A stretch of 64,000 nt of DNA from Sutcliffiella cohnii (GTDB lineage Bacteria > Bacillota > Bacilli > Bacillales > Bacillaceae_I): NCBI RefSeq assembly GCF_002250055.1, contig NZ_CP018866.1, positions 3,902,869 through 3,966,868 of the forward strand, in the 5' to 3' direction. Positions 8,564 through 17,080 of the stretch are shown here, one piece after another. The notes beneath the pieces are model-generated. The model did no database searches. It was not told the origin of the DNA and saw only the letters and a list, made by a program, of their open reading frames with translations. A program made the position numbers and the translations under genes. The first letter of the stretch is position 1; each line of letters starts with the position of its first letter.

Positions 8564-8989
8564 TTATTTATCCCAAATTCCTTTTGCACCTTTTACAGCA
8601 TGGTACGTTTTAATTTTTTCTTCAGCACGGTTTCTCTCTTCTTCACGGTCCAAAGCCGAGATTTGACTATTAATATCTTTTTTACAGTCATCACAAAGTT
8701 TACCTGTTTTAATGTACGCCCCACAACGGTCACACGGATAACCTAAGTTTGGAAATTGGCTAACCTGAATTCGGCCTTTTTTTATAAATTTTATAATAAG
8801 CTTCTCCTCAACACCAGTACCATCTACTACTTGTTGCATCGTTGCTGTCCGATTTACTCGTTGACGAATGAATTTATATACTGTTGTGTACGCTTCTTCT
8901 TCTTGCCTATAACATGTCTCACAAACATCACGCACAGAATTTTTAATATGAAGCTGACCACAGTTTGCACAATTCGTAAGCTGTTCCAT
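8564..8989 (-). CDS. yvyF: YvyF flagellar operon zinc-ribbon protein
   Basis: This small protein of about 141 residues sits between comFC and flgM, as yvyF (TIGR03826 family) does in B. subtilis. It has two Cys4 clusters: CANCG...CETC near residues 7-30 and CDRCG...CDDC near 90-107. A helix-turn-helix-like segment lies between them (T-M-Q-Q-V-V-D-G-T-G-V-E-E-K-L-I-I-K-F-I). Its role is not firmly known; a regulatory function in late flagellar expression has been proposed. The start was set at the second ATG (8989), because GGGAGAGG abuts the first ATG (8998) but lies about 9 nt from the second. Confidence 0.9.
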   Translation of the reverse strand: MEQLTNCANCGQLHIKNSVRDVCETCYRQEEEAYTTVYKFIRQRVNRTATMQQVVDGTGVEEKLIIKFIKKGRIQVSQFPNLGYPCDRCGAYIKTGKLCDDCKKDINSQISALDREEERNRAEEKIKTYHAVKGAKGIWDK

Positions 8990-9024
8990 CGGTAACATCC
9001 TCTCCCGCTTTTCTTCTATCTTTT

Positions 9025-9051
9025 ATATCGTACAATTTCACAAAATGTTAA
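9025..9051 (-). promoter_or_regulatory. Candidate sigma-D promoter upstream of yvyF-flgM
   Basis: The minus strand reads TTAA, 15 nt, TACGATAT, close to TAAA-N15-GCCGATAT. It overlaps the comFC stop codon and would start the late flagellar transcript independently of the comF promoter. Confidence 0.6.
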
Positions 9052-9731
9052 CTACGAACGAGGGTGAAGGATGATATTTCCGTTGCACCTGCCTCTTTTA
9101 ACCGTTTTGCAGCCATTCGAATCGTCGTACCGGTTGTGTATATGTCGTCAATGAGGACGATTCTTTTTTCAGGTGGAGGTTGTTTTACTTCAAAACTATT
9201 TTCCGTTCGCAAGCGCTCGTGTCGGGATTTTTTCGACTGCTTTACTGTTTCGTTTTTCGTTAAAATATCAGCGAATTGACCTGGTAGCATTTCTGTTAAA
9301 GCAAGCGTTTGGTTGAAACCTCGTTCGTAAAGTCGGTCTTTTCCTAACGGGATTGGTACGAGTAGTAGGTCTTTTTCGGGAAAGTGGTGTTGGAATGCCG
9401 CTGTCCACTTTTTTTGGAAAACTTTTACTAACGCCACATCACCACGAAATTTATATTGCGCGAGCACTTCTTTCATAAAATCGTTGTAAGCATATACGGA
9501 TATGTTCCGGTGAAGTGTTCCTTTATACTGTTCGTCCATTTCCCATTTTTTACAGTCGTCACATACAGTAGCGTCACTTTGTGGGCGGGAGCATTTCGGG
9601 CAAGTGTCGCCAGTTATGAGCTCGAACTTCTTTTCACAGTCGGCACAAGTGACATCTGTTTCGTTGGAAAAAAGAGTTGTCCAAGTAAACTGTGCGGAAT
9701 TGTCACCTTCACAAATAAAACATTTACTCAA
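9048..9731 (-). CDS. comFC: Competence protein ComFC (phosphoribosyltransferase-like)
   Basis: This is a DNA-uptake protein of the ComF/GntX family. The N-terminus has zinc-binding Cys pairs (CFIC, CADC, CPKC, CDDC). The C-terminus has the PRTase loop V-L-I-D-D-I-Y-T-T-G-T-T near residues 195-206, with the usual upstream E-R-G-F-N-Q motif. It acts in the cytoplasm with ComFA during transport of single-stranded DNA. A GTG at 9752 is possible, but the TTG at 9731 is better placed, with AAGAGG 9 nt upstream inside the end of comFA. The overlap with comFA suggests coupling. No comFB lies between them, unlike in B. subtilis. Confidence 0.92.
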   Translation of the reverse strand: MSKCFICEGDNSAQFTWTTLFSNETDVTCADCEKKFELITGDTCPKCSRPQSDATVCDDCKKWEMDEQYKGTLHRNISVYAYNDFMKEVLAQYKFRGDVALVKVFQKKWTAAFQHHFPEKDLLLVPIPLGKDRLYERGFNQTLALTEMLPGQFADILTKNETVKQSKKSRHERLRTENSFEVKQPPPEKRIVLIDDIYTTGTTIRMAAKRLKEAGATEISSFTLVRS

Positions 9732-11208
9732 TATAACCAGCCTCTTTCGCACGATTGTTCATTTTTAAAATATGTTGGCGGGCCCGCACCATTTCGGTTG
9801 TTTTGCCGTAGTGGAAAAAACGAATATCTCCGTTTGGAGCGTGGGCACTCCGACCAGCACGACCAGCAATTTGAACGAGTGCACTTTCGGTAAAAATCGG
9901 ATCTTCTGCACCAAACACTCCGACTTGCACGTCTGGGACGGTGACTCCTCTTTCAAGTATTGTCGTTGTCAGGAGCAGACGAGTTGAACCGTTGCGAAAC
10001 TGGGATACTTTTTCTTTGCGGTCGGGGTCTTCTGCGTGAACGGAATCTATTTTTTCATGGAACTGAGATTGTAGGAGTGTCATAATTCCCTCCATCTTTT
10101 TTATATCCGGGAGAAATAAAAATAGCTGTTTTCCTTGTTGTAGATGTTTTTTTATCCAACCCGTCACTTGGAGAGGTAGCCTCCCCTTTTCTAATTTCTT
10201 TTTCCAATTTCCACACCAATGGAACGTTGGTACTGGTAGGGCATGGCGATGGTAGCGGGCCGGTATGGTGACAGCATGAAGTTTTTTGAGCTGTACGTTG
10301 CGCTGCATGTCGGTGGATGGCGTGGCGGAAAGGTAAATCGTTGCACTTTGTTCTTTTTGCGCCTGTTGTACAGCGTATTGAAGTGATGCATCGATGGAAT
10401 ACGGAAAGGCATCCACTTCATCAATGATGATTGTATCGAATGCTTTATGGAAGCGGAGAAGCTGATGGGTCGTCGTAATTGTCAGTTGGGCATTTTTCAT
10501 CCGCTCCTCACTTCCACCGTAAAGAGTAGCCATTTCAGTTGTAGGGAATGCTTGTTTAATCCGTGGAGAAAGTTCGAGTACGACGTCTGTTCTTGGGGTG
10601 CAAAGGCAAATTCGGTGGCCAAGCTGTATCGCTTTCTCGATTCCTTCAAAGAGTACTTCCGTTTTTCCAGCACCACAAACAGCCCAAACTAGCAGTTCTT
10701 TCTTTTGCTCTATCGCTTGAACTACTTCGTCGGATGCAGCTTGTTGCCCTGGCGATAAAGTACCTTCCCAATGTAACGGATTTGTTTGTGTGTGGAAAAT
10801 AATCGGAGGGCCTGTCCATTTGACAAGCGGTGTACATTCACTCACCCTTCCCATCATGATGCACTTTCGGCAGTACGTGCAAAGCTCTTCGCAACGAGCA
10901 CATTGAAAGCTCGCAAAAAGCTGCGGATCACTGTTTCCACAACGGGTACAAGTTTGGTTAGAGATTCCCGGCTCATACGTTATATAGCCATTTTCATAGT
11001 GAGATTGGATTTCGTCGATTAGGAACGGGATTTCGTCTAGCAATAAACGTCTTCCTGCTAAATGTTGTTGCAGTTGTTTTGAAAAAGTAAATTTAAGGTT
11101 TCGTGTCGGAGTTTTTATCGAAGGAAAAGCATTCATTTTTTTGGTCGGTAGTGGTTCAGGTAATAAGGTTTCTGGTATAACATATTCGTTTTGACTTGCA
11201 AATCTCAT
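9724..11208 (-). CDS. comFA: Late competence DNA helicase/translocase ComFA
   Basis: This 494-residue superfamily 2 ATPase powers import of transforming single-stranded DNA at the membrane. An N-terminal four-Cys zinc finger region spans about residues 80-125 (CTRCG, CARC, CTYCRKC). The helicase core follows: Walker A A-V-C-G-A-G-K-T-E near 178, D-E-V-D near 265, S-A-T-P-S near 295, and motif VI Q-I-A-G-R-A-G-R near 450. The length matches the family. The start has GGAGG 5-6 nt upstream. In B. subtilis the operon is ComK-controlled; only a degenerate A/T-box pattern is visible upstream here. Confidence 0.96.
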   Translation of the reverse strand: MRFASQNEYVIPETLLPEPLPTKKMNAFPSIKTPTRNLKFTFSKQLQQHLAGRRLLLDEIPFLIDEIQSHYENGYITYEPGISNQTCTRCGNSDPQLFASFQCARCEELCTYCRKCIMMGRVSECTPLVKWTGPPIIFHTQTNPLHWEGTLSPGQQAASDEVVQAIEQKKELLVWAVCGAGKTEVLFEGIEKAIQLGHRICLCTPRTDVVLELSPRIKQAFPTTEMATLYGGSEERMKNAQLTITTTHQLLRFHKAFDTIIIDEVDAFPYSIDASLQYAVQQAQKEQSATIYLSATPSTDMQRNVQLKKLHAVTIPARYHRHALPVPTFHWCGNWKKKLEKGRLPLQVTGWIKKHLQQGKQLFLFLPDIKKMEGIMTLLQSQFHEKIDSVHAEDPDRKEKVSQFRNGSTRLLLTTTILERGVTVPDVQVGVFGAEDPIFTESALVQIAGRAGRSAHAPNGDIRFFHYGKTTEMVRARQHILKMNNRAKEAGYIE

Positions 11209-11271
11209 GGTATCCTCCTTTCATTTTTATATTACGATGCTCGCGTCAAAATTCCTCCTTAAAAGTGAGAA

Positions 11272-11297
11272 AAAACACTGCATTTCTACAGTGTTTT
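11272..11297 (-). terminator. Terminator of degV
   Basis: A 9-bp stem AAAACACTG/CAGTGTTTT is followed by T-rich sequence on the minus strand, just past the degV stop. It insulates degV from comFA. Confidence 0.8.
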
Positions 11298-11302
11298 CTA
11301 TA

Positions 11303-12145
11303 TTATTTTAAATACCAGCCAACACCGAGGGCACCTTCTCCTAAGTGCGTTCCGATTACAGGTCCAAAATAGCTTACGTAAAATTCAACGTGAGGGTATT
11401 TTTCTGATAGCTCTGCTTTTAATTCTTCTGCTTCACTTTCTTGATTACCGTGAATAATAACTGCTCGCATCGGAGCACCTAGTTTTGCATCATCATCGAA
11501 TAAATCTAAAATGCGTTTTACCGCTTTTTTGCGTGTGCGAATTTTTTCAAACGGCACGATCTTTTTATCAACAAAATGAAGGAGTGGCTTCACCTGTAAA
11601 AGACTTCCGACAAACGCTTGAGCACTACTTAAACGACCACCACGTTGTAGATTGGATAGGTCATCAACCATAAAGTATGCACGCATCGTTCTTTTCATAT
11701 CTTGAAGACGGGCCATAATCGCGTCCGCACCCTTACCTTCTTTCGCCATTTCTGCCGCTTCAATTGCATAAAAGCCTTGTACCATACAGCTAATTTCCGT
11801 ATCAAACACGTGAACAACAGCACTATCTACCATGTCCGCAGCCGCTACCGCTCCTTGATACGTCCCACTAATTCCACTGGAGAGATGAATACTAACAATA
11901 GCATCATAATCTTTCGCTAGTGATTCAAAAAGCTCTACAAACTTCCCAATCGCCGGTTGAGATGTTGAAGGCAAATCAGGGCGATTTTTTATTTCTTCAT
12001 AAAATTGCCCTGCTGTTATTTCCACTTCTTCTTGATAAGATTCTTCTCCAAAGATGACATTCAATGGAATCATATGTATATTATGCTGCTCACGAAGTTC
12101 CTTCGGTAAATACGCAGTACTATCTGTAACAATCGCAGTTTTCAT
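11303..12145 (-). CDS. DegV family fatty-acid-binding protein
   Basis: This is a 280-residue DegV protein. The N-terminus KTAIVTDSTAYLP, the T-S-Q-P-A motif near residue 61, the H-L-S-S-G-I-S-G-T-Y block near 92-101 and the closing G-P-V-I-G-T-H-L-G-E-G-A-L-G block are all family hallmarks. DegV/FakB proteins bind a single fatty acid for the FakA kinase. The position between comFA and degU corresponds to B. subtilis yviA. A full FakB role is not proven. The gene ends in its own terminator. Confidence 0.93.
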   Translation of the reverse strand: MKTAIVTDSTAYLPKELREQHNIHMIPLNVIFGEESYQEEVEITAGQFYEEIKNRPDLPSTSQPAIGKFVELFESLAKDYDAIVSIHLSSGISGTYQGAVAAADMVDSAVVHVFDTEISCMVQGFYAIEAAEMAKEGKGADAIMARLQDMKRTMRAYFMVDDLSNLQRGGRLSSAQAFVGSLLQVKPLLHFVDKKIVPFEKIRTRKKAVKRILDLFDDDAKLGAPMRAVIIHGNQESEAEELKAELSEKYPHVEFYVSYFGPVIGTHLGEGALGVGWYLK

Positions 12146-12259
12146 ATTAGATTAAAACCTTCCTTAGCATAGAATAGTTTTCTTACTTTTATCTTACTAT
12201 AAAATAAGAGAGAGTGGTATAACCTTGGGGTATATTTATGTTAAAAGTAGGTTGTTGCT

Positions 12260-13234
12260 CTAGCCATCGTAATAAGTTAAGTGGTAGGTTGTTCCCTTTG
12301 TATTCCCAGTCTTTTTATAGTTCGAGAGGAGCCTTAACGCAGACCTCGGAGCAGTTATTTTTAGGAAGTTTCTTAATTCACAATTATTTATTCCACTATT
12401 AACCAAAAGCAAATAATCATTTAATGAAAATTTGAAAGCATCTTTACTAATAAACTCGCAAGATTCACACTTCCAATGCCCTTTTCTACTTTTTATCAAA
12501 TTAAAATTAAAACAACGTGGACAATGTATCCCACTTATTAACTCCTCTTTTTTCACATCAAATTTTTCTAACACATTTGGATTATAAGGTCTATCTCTTT
12601 TTACTAGTATCCTACCTAGCTTTTTTAGGTCCTGATAATTGATATACTCTTTTTTATATGATTGATTCATTTCTGTTAGTTTACTTGGTAATGCCTCAGC
12701 TCTAATTAAATTTCTAGGGATTTTCATATAATCTGACTTCATTTTTAACGAAACGGAGGAGTTTGTTAAGACGGCAAGTGTAAGAAGAGGCGTTGGTTGG
12801 ATATTCAATAAACGTAGGAATTCAATTAATTGTATTTTTTGTCTTTCAACTTGTAGTACTGGATCAGAGAACAATTCCATTTCTGTCCCCTTCTTTCTAA
12901 CTAACTCATTTGTCTCTATATCATAAACAAGTTCCCCTGAGGTATTTTTAGATTCAATAATTAAGAAAAATCTTGGATTAAGTACTAATGTATCCATTTG
13001 AAAGTGAAAGTTATTGTTGTTTTGTAGACGGAGATTAGGAAGGATAATTGTTTGCTCTTTTGGGAGAAGTGATAAATAATAATCTACAGTTTTTTCGCCT
13101 CTGAACCCTGATTGATGTTTTAAATACTCTTTTAATATCATTTGTTTATTTGGATGCGTATCTGGGACTCGCCTCAATGCAGCTTCTAACTTCAGAAGAT
13201 AAATCGGTTTTGTTCTCTCTTTAATAAAAATCAC
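12260..13234 (-). CDS. NERD-domain protein with C-terminal zinc ribbon
   Basis: This 324-residue protein has a NERD (nuclease-related) domain at about 45-160: G-x-R-G-E-K-T-V-D-Y-Y-L, N-L-R-L...F-Q-M-D-T-L-V-L and F-F-L-I-I-E-S-K-N. The Asp and Glu-x-Lys pattern is that of the PD-(D/E)xK nuclease fold. A zinc ribbon C-P-R-C...C-E-S-C lies near 235-256. Single-gene NERD proteins of this type are common in Bacillaceae and their role is unknown, though DNA processing is suspected. The frame opens with GTG directly abutting AGGAG; an ATT four codons later (13225) has better spacing, so the true start is uncertain. In B. subtilis degU and yviA are adjacent, so this gene looks inserted. Confidence 0.88.
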   Translation of the reverse strand: MIFIKERTKPIYLLKLEAALRRVPDTHPNKQMILKEYLKHQSGFRGEKTVDYYLSLLPKEQTIILPNLRLQNNNNFHFQMDTLVLNPRFFLIIESKNTSGELVYDIETNELVRKKGTEMELFSDPVLQVERQKIQLIEFLRLLNIQPTPLLTLAVLTNSSVSLKMKSDYMKIPRNLIRAEALPSKLTEMNQSYKKEYINYQDLKKLGRILVKRDRPYNPNVLEKFDVKKEELISGIHCPRCFNFNLIKSRKGHWKCESCEFISKDAFKFSLNDYLLLVNSGINNCELRNFLKITAPRSALRLLSNYKKTGNTKGTTYHLTYYDG

Positions 13235-13410
13235 TCCTAACTAATTATATCATTTAAATACTTCTTCATTTTTGCAAAAATCCCTTCTATTACTTATATT
13301 TTTTAAAAAATTCTTGATTTAAGTTTAGCTGAAACTGAGGTTTCATTACTAATCGGACTCGTTTTTAGTACCAGCTGGGGACACTATTTTGTAAGTCCGC
13401 TGCTAATTAC

Positions 13411-14156
13411 GCCAATTGCGATACTTTTTCGGCCAAACGGAACTTGATTTCACGCCAACTGGGGCTCCTTTTCGGCCATCTGAAATTGCTTTCGCGCCAA
13501 CTGCAGGCACTTTTCGGCCAACCCAACTTGCTTTCACGCCAACTGCAGTCGCTTTTCGGCCAACCCAACTCACTTTCACGCCAACTGCAGTCGCTTTTCG
13601 GCCAACCCAACTTGCTTTCGCGCCAACTGCAGTCAATTTTCGGCCATCACAACTAGCTTTCACGCCAACTGCAGTCGCTTTTCGGCCAACCCAACTTGAT
13701 TTCACGCCAACTGCAGTCAATTTTCGGCCATCCCAACTCACTTTCAGGCCAACTGCAGTCGCTTTTCGGCCAACCCAACTTGATTTCACGCCAACTGCAG
13801 TCAATTTTCGGCCATCCCAACTCACTTTCAGGCCAACTGCAGGCACTTTTCGGCCAACCCAACTCGCTTTCACGCCAACTGCAGGCACTTTTCGGCCAAC
13901 CCAACTCGCTTTCACGCCAACTGCAGGCACTTTTCGGCCAACCCAACTCGCTTTCACGCCAACTGCAGGCACTTTTCGGCCAACCCAACTCGCTTTCACG
14001 CCAACTGCAGGCACTTTTCGGCCAACCCAACTCACTTTCACGCCAACCGCAGTCAACTTTCGGCCAACCCAACTCACTTTCACGCCAACCGCAGTCAACT
14101 TTCGGCCAACCCAACTCACTTTTACGCCAAGCGAACTCACTTTTACGCCAACCGAG
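13411..14156. repeat. 42-bp tandem repeat array (about 17 units, each two 21-bp half-units)
   Basis: The plus-strand unit is TTTTCGGCCAACCCAACTYR followed by CTTTCACGCCAACTGCAGKC and AC/GC. Each unit holds two similar 21-bp halves, both centred on GCCAAC and TTT. Units near 13850-14030 are almost identical, and those at the ends have diverged. Because 42 is a multiple of three and the unit lacks stops, at least four reading frames stay open through the array (two on each strand), so the long open frames here are not evidence of a protein. No ribosome site precedes any of them. CTGCAG recurs in nearly every unit. Confidence 0.9.
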
Positions 14157-14206
14157 AGATCTTATGCTCCAACTACCTACCTCGCTCCCAAAAGACAAAA
14201 AGAAAA

Positions 14207-14236
14207 AGCCCCAGCAGCTTTGTTCTCCTGTGGGCT
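14207..14236 (-). terminator. Terminator of degSU
   Basis: Starting at the degU stop codon, the minus strand reads AGCCC-a-CAG ... CTG-ctg-GGGCT followed by TTTTTCTTTTT. It is an imperfect but GC-rich stem with a T run. Confidence 0.75.
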
Positions 14237-14934
14237 TATCGTACTTCGACCCAGCCGTTTTTGATGGCAACTACTACGGCTTGTGTGCGGTCGTTTACGT
14301 TCATTTTTTGTAAAATGTTACTTACGTGGTTTTTCACCGTTTTTTCACTTATGTATAAAGCTTCTCCGATGGATTTGTTACTTTTTCCGTCTGCTAGAAG
14401 TTGAAGGACTTCACATTCGCGACGTGTTAATAAATGTAGCGGGCGGCGAATTTCTAATTGTTGTAATACACCATTTACGTGACCAACCGTTACGTGGTCG
14501 TTGTTTGCTAGACGGCGGTACTCTTTTACTAGGTTGTGCGTTACTTTCGGGTGTAGGTATGAGCCACCTTCAGCAACTACTTTCACAGCATCTACTAGTG
14601 CATCTGCGTCCATGTCTTTTAGTAAATAGCCACATGCTCCTGATTTTAATGCATGTGTTACATAGTTTTCGTCGTCATGGATTGAAAGCATGATTACCTT
14701 CGTATCTGGGTTCTCTTCCACTAATTGTTTTGTCGCTTCTACTCCATTTATATCTGGCATGTTTATATCCATAATGACCACATCAGGTGAATATTGATTA
14801 ATTAAACTTACTGCTTCGTTTCCGTCGTCACCTTCTGCAACTACTTGAAAATTTGGTTCGAAGTCTAAAATACGTTTAACACCTTCACGAAATAGTTGAT
14901 GATCGTCTATAATTACAATTTTTGTTTTTTCCAT
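14236..14934 (-). CDS. degU: Response regulator DegU
   Basis: This is a 232-residue NarL/LuxR-class regulator. The receiver domain (1-120) has the acidic pair D-D-H-Q, the phospho-acceptor Asp in V-I-M-D-I-N-M-P-D near 56, and a Lys in L-L-K-D-M. The C-terminal HTH (about 165-225) reads [21 protein letters not shown]. DegU controls exoenzymes, competence, motility and biofilm genes depending on its phosphorylation. The start was set at 14934: AGGGAG lies 9 nt upstream, whereas it abuts the alternative ATG at 14943. It follows degS by 19 bp. Confidence 0.97.
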   Translation of the reverse strand: MEKTKIVIIDDHQLFREGVKRILDFEPNFQVVAEGDDGNEAVSLINQYSPDVVIMDINMPDINGVEATKQLVEENPDTKVIMLSIHDDENYVTHALKSGACGYLLKDMDADALVDAVKVVAEGGSYLHPKVTHNLVKEYRRLANNDHVTVGHVNGVLQQLEIRRPLHLLTRRECEVLQLLADGKSNKSIGEALYISEKTVKNHVSNILQKMNVNDRTQAVVVAIKNGWVEVR

Positions 14935-14953
14935 CTTTCTCATCTCCCTAATA

Positions 14954-16096
14954 TCAATCTGTCGGTATTTGTATTAATACGATTGTCCCTTTTTTAGGTT
15001 GAGACTGAATCGTTAACTCCCCACCTATTAAATCTACCCGTTCCTTCATTCCTAATAAACCAAATGATTCTGCTTTTTTTACAGTCGTATCAAAGCCGAC
15101 TCCATCATCTTTCACTAGGATGTACACTTTCTTTTTCGTAATTTCCAATTTCACTTGAATAAGTCGAGCCCGTGAATGTTTAATTGCATTTTGTACGGAC
15201 TCTTGAACTAGTCGGAATATAGCTACTTCTAAGTCATTAGATAGTCTAGTGTCTGTTCCAATCTCTACAAACTGGATACTCGGTTTTTCTTTATTGTACT
15301 CTTCGATTGTCGAAATATATTTTTTTAAGGTAGGGATTAATCCGAGATCGTCTAACGCCATCGGGCGCAAATCATATATAATTCTGCGCACTTCGTATAA
15401 TGCATTTCGTACCATTACTTTTAAATCTTTGATTTCTACTAATGCAGCATCCTTGCCTTTTTCCCGATAAGTTCGTTCAATAAGATCGGAGCGCATCATG
15501 ACATTTGCAAGCATTTGGGCTGGGCCATCATGAATTTCACGAGAAAGCTTCCTTCTCTCCTCTTCTTGAGCCTCCATAATTTTAAAGCCAAATTCTCTTT
15601 TTTCCGCAGCATCAGCAATCAGTTCGCCTACTTGTTGAAGATCGTTAGTCATGTAATTTAGGACAACGGAAATTTGACTTACTAGTTGTTCGGCCTTTGA
15701 TATCGTTTCTTCAATTCCAATGAGGCGCCTTTCGATTTCATCTCGTCTTACCCTTAATACAGCTTCTTTCTGTGCTAATGAATGAAGCTTTAATTGAAGG
15801 GCATGAGCTTGATCATAGGCTTGTCTTATTTGTTCTTCACTATATTTTGTAAATTGCTTACTCACTTCTGATAGTCGGTTTCTTGCAGACCGAACGAGAT
15901 TTTCTAAAGAATCTTGCTGTTGGATTAATTGCTCCACTTCTACTTTAATTACTTTTAACTCTTCAGATAGGCTTTCAAATTCTTTCCGAGAAGACTCACC
16001 GATTTCAAAAACTTCTGATTTACTCTTCTGAACCGTTTGAATCATTTTATCAAGTATTTCATCTAGTTGTTTTGAGTTTATAACTTTACGTGACAT
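14954..16096 (-). CDS. degS: Sensor histidine kinase DegS
   Basis: This 380-residue cytoplasmic histidine kinase is the partner of DegU. The N-terminal half is a long coiled coil sensor region (about 1-175) with no membrane segment, as in B. subtilis DegS (385 aa). The HisKA_3 dimerisation helix contains the phospho-His in R-E-I-H-D-G-P-A-Q near residue 190. The HATPase_c domain ends in G-L-L-G-M-K-E-R-V. It lies upstream of degU in the same operon; a TATAAT lies on the minus strand at 16185-16180 and may be the -10 of the operon. Confidence 0.97.
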   Translation of the reverse strand: MSRKVINSKQLDEILDKMIQTVQKSKSEVFEIGESSRKEFESLSEELKVIKVEVEQLIQQQDSLENLVRSARNRLSEVSKQFTKYSEEQIRQAYDQAHALQLKLHSLAQKEAVLRVRRDEIERRLIGIEETISKAEQLVSQISVVLNYMTNDLQQVGELIADAAEKREFGFKIMEAQEEERRKLSREIHDGPAQMLANVMMRSDLIERTYREKGKDAALVEIKDLKVMVRNALYEVRRIIYDLRPMALDDLGLIPTLKKYISTIEEYNKEKPSIQFVEIGTDTRLSNDLEVAIFRLVQESVQNAIKHSRARLIQVKLEITKKKVYILVKDDGVGFDTTVKKAESFGLLGMKERVDLIGGELTIQSQPKKGTIVLIQIPTD

Positions 16097-16431
16097 CGAA
16101 CATCCTCCAAAAGTCCCTGTATTCTTAAAAGAATATTGTTCTCATTAGGCGGAGTGAGTAGTTCTTTTTACCTACACACATTATAACACGAACAATATAT
16201 CATTACCTTTGCACCTCTTTGTTTGTGGGGGTACAACGGATAGTTTATAGTGAAATCTAGAAATTTACATAATCCAGTAATGTGACGTTTGTTACATTTA
16301 CATTAAATTTTTCTCATTTTGTCGAAATATAAAGGATTTGCACAATTTTTCAATTGATGTACTAATACAATGACCTTATAATAAAATGTATGGTTTCTTA
16401 TACCTAGTACAATAAGTGAGGAAGTGAAACC
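16097..16431. promoter_or_regulatory. Divergent promoter region between degS and yvyE
   Basis: This 335-bp AT-rich spacer serves two divergent operons. On the minus strand TATAAT (16185-16180) is a plausible degSU -10 without a clear -35. On the plus strand a strong sigma-A promoter precedes yvyE (listed separately). No small gene or structured RNA was seen. Confidence 0.6.
16354..16382 (+). promoter_or_regulatory. Sigma-A promoter of yvyE-lytR
   Basis: TTGATG (16354-16359), a 17-nt spacer and TATAAT (16377-16382) lie 50 bp before the yvyE start. Confidence 0.85.
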
Positions 16432-17064
16432 TTGTTATCCCATTATTATACCGTGAAAGAGTACGGAGAACACGAAATTTCTATTCAAAAGTCAAGATTT
16501 ATTGCATACATCAATAGAGCGACCACTGTCGAAGAGGCAGAAACTTTCATACAAGACATAAAAAAGAAGCATTGGAACGCTACTCATAATTGCTCTGCTT
16601 ATTTAATTGGTGAAAACGATCAATTCCAAAAAGCAAATGATGACGGTGAACCAAGCGGTACAGCCGGAGTGCCGATGTTGGAAGTATTAAAGAAAAAAGG
16701 GTTAAAAGATACAGTTGTTGTCGTAACCCGTTATTTTGGTGGCGTGAAGCTTGGTGCAGGTGGGTTAGTAAGAGCATATGGAAAGGCAGTTTCAGAAGGA
16801 TTAACATCAATAGGCATAGTTGAGCGAAAATTGATGAGAATAATGCATACAACGATTGATTATACATTACTAGGGAAAGTAGAAAACGAATTAAGAAATT
16901 CTCACTACTCCTTAAAGGAAATTCATTATTTAGAAAACATTACAATCGACACGTATGTTCTTGAATCTGAAACAAATCAGTTCAAAGAGTGGATGGTTAA
17001 CTTAACAAATGGGAAAGCCGATATTATTAAAGGCTCCACCACTTATTTAGAAACAGAACTATAA
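16432..17064 (+). CDS. yvyE: YigZ/IMPACT family protein YvyE
   Basis: This 210-residue protein of the UPF0029/IMPACT family has the hallmark K-S-R-F-I-A near residue 21, the D-D-G-E-P-S-G-T-A-G-V-P-M block near 70-82 and the R-Y-F-G-G-V-K-L-G-A-G-G-L-V-R-A-Y block near 100-115. The C-terminal domain is the DUF1949 type. The cellular role is unclear; eukaryotic relatives act on translation control. It starts with TTG, with GAGGAAGTG upstream. It lies 16 bp before lytR, as in B. subtilis. Confidence 0.94.
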   Translation: MLSHYYTVKEYGEHEISIQKSRFIAYINRATTVEEAETFIQDIKKKHWNATHNCSAYLIGENDQFQKANDDGEPSGTAGVPMLEVLKKKGLKDTVVVVTRYFGGVKLGAGGLVRAYGKAVSEGLTSIGIVERKLMRIMHTTIDYTLLGKVENELRNSHYSLKEIHYLENITIDTYVLESETNQFKEWMVNLTNGKADIIKGSTTYLETEL

Positions 17065-17080
17065 CGAGGGGAATTTTATT

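Noticed and set aside
8503-8589. N-terminal extension of FlgM
   Set aside because: It would overlap the yvyF gene, and the ATG at 8502 has a proper ribosome site and the family N-terminus.
9772-11022. Open frames opposite comFA
   Set aside because: They are shadows of a well-supported gene with clear domains.
11209-11271. ComK boxes upstream of comFA
   Set aside because: Only degenerate A/T runs were found; no AAAA-N5-TTTT pair is present.
13411-14156. CRISPR array
   Set aside because: The repeats are directly adjacent with no unique spacers, the units diverge gradually, and there are no cas genes nearby.
13403-14313. Several long open reading frames of 200-280 codons on both strands
   Set aside because: They run through the 42-bp repeat array. 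The unit length is a multiple of three and contains no stops, so several frames are open together; none has a ribosome site.
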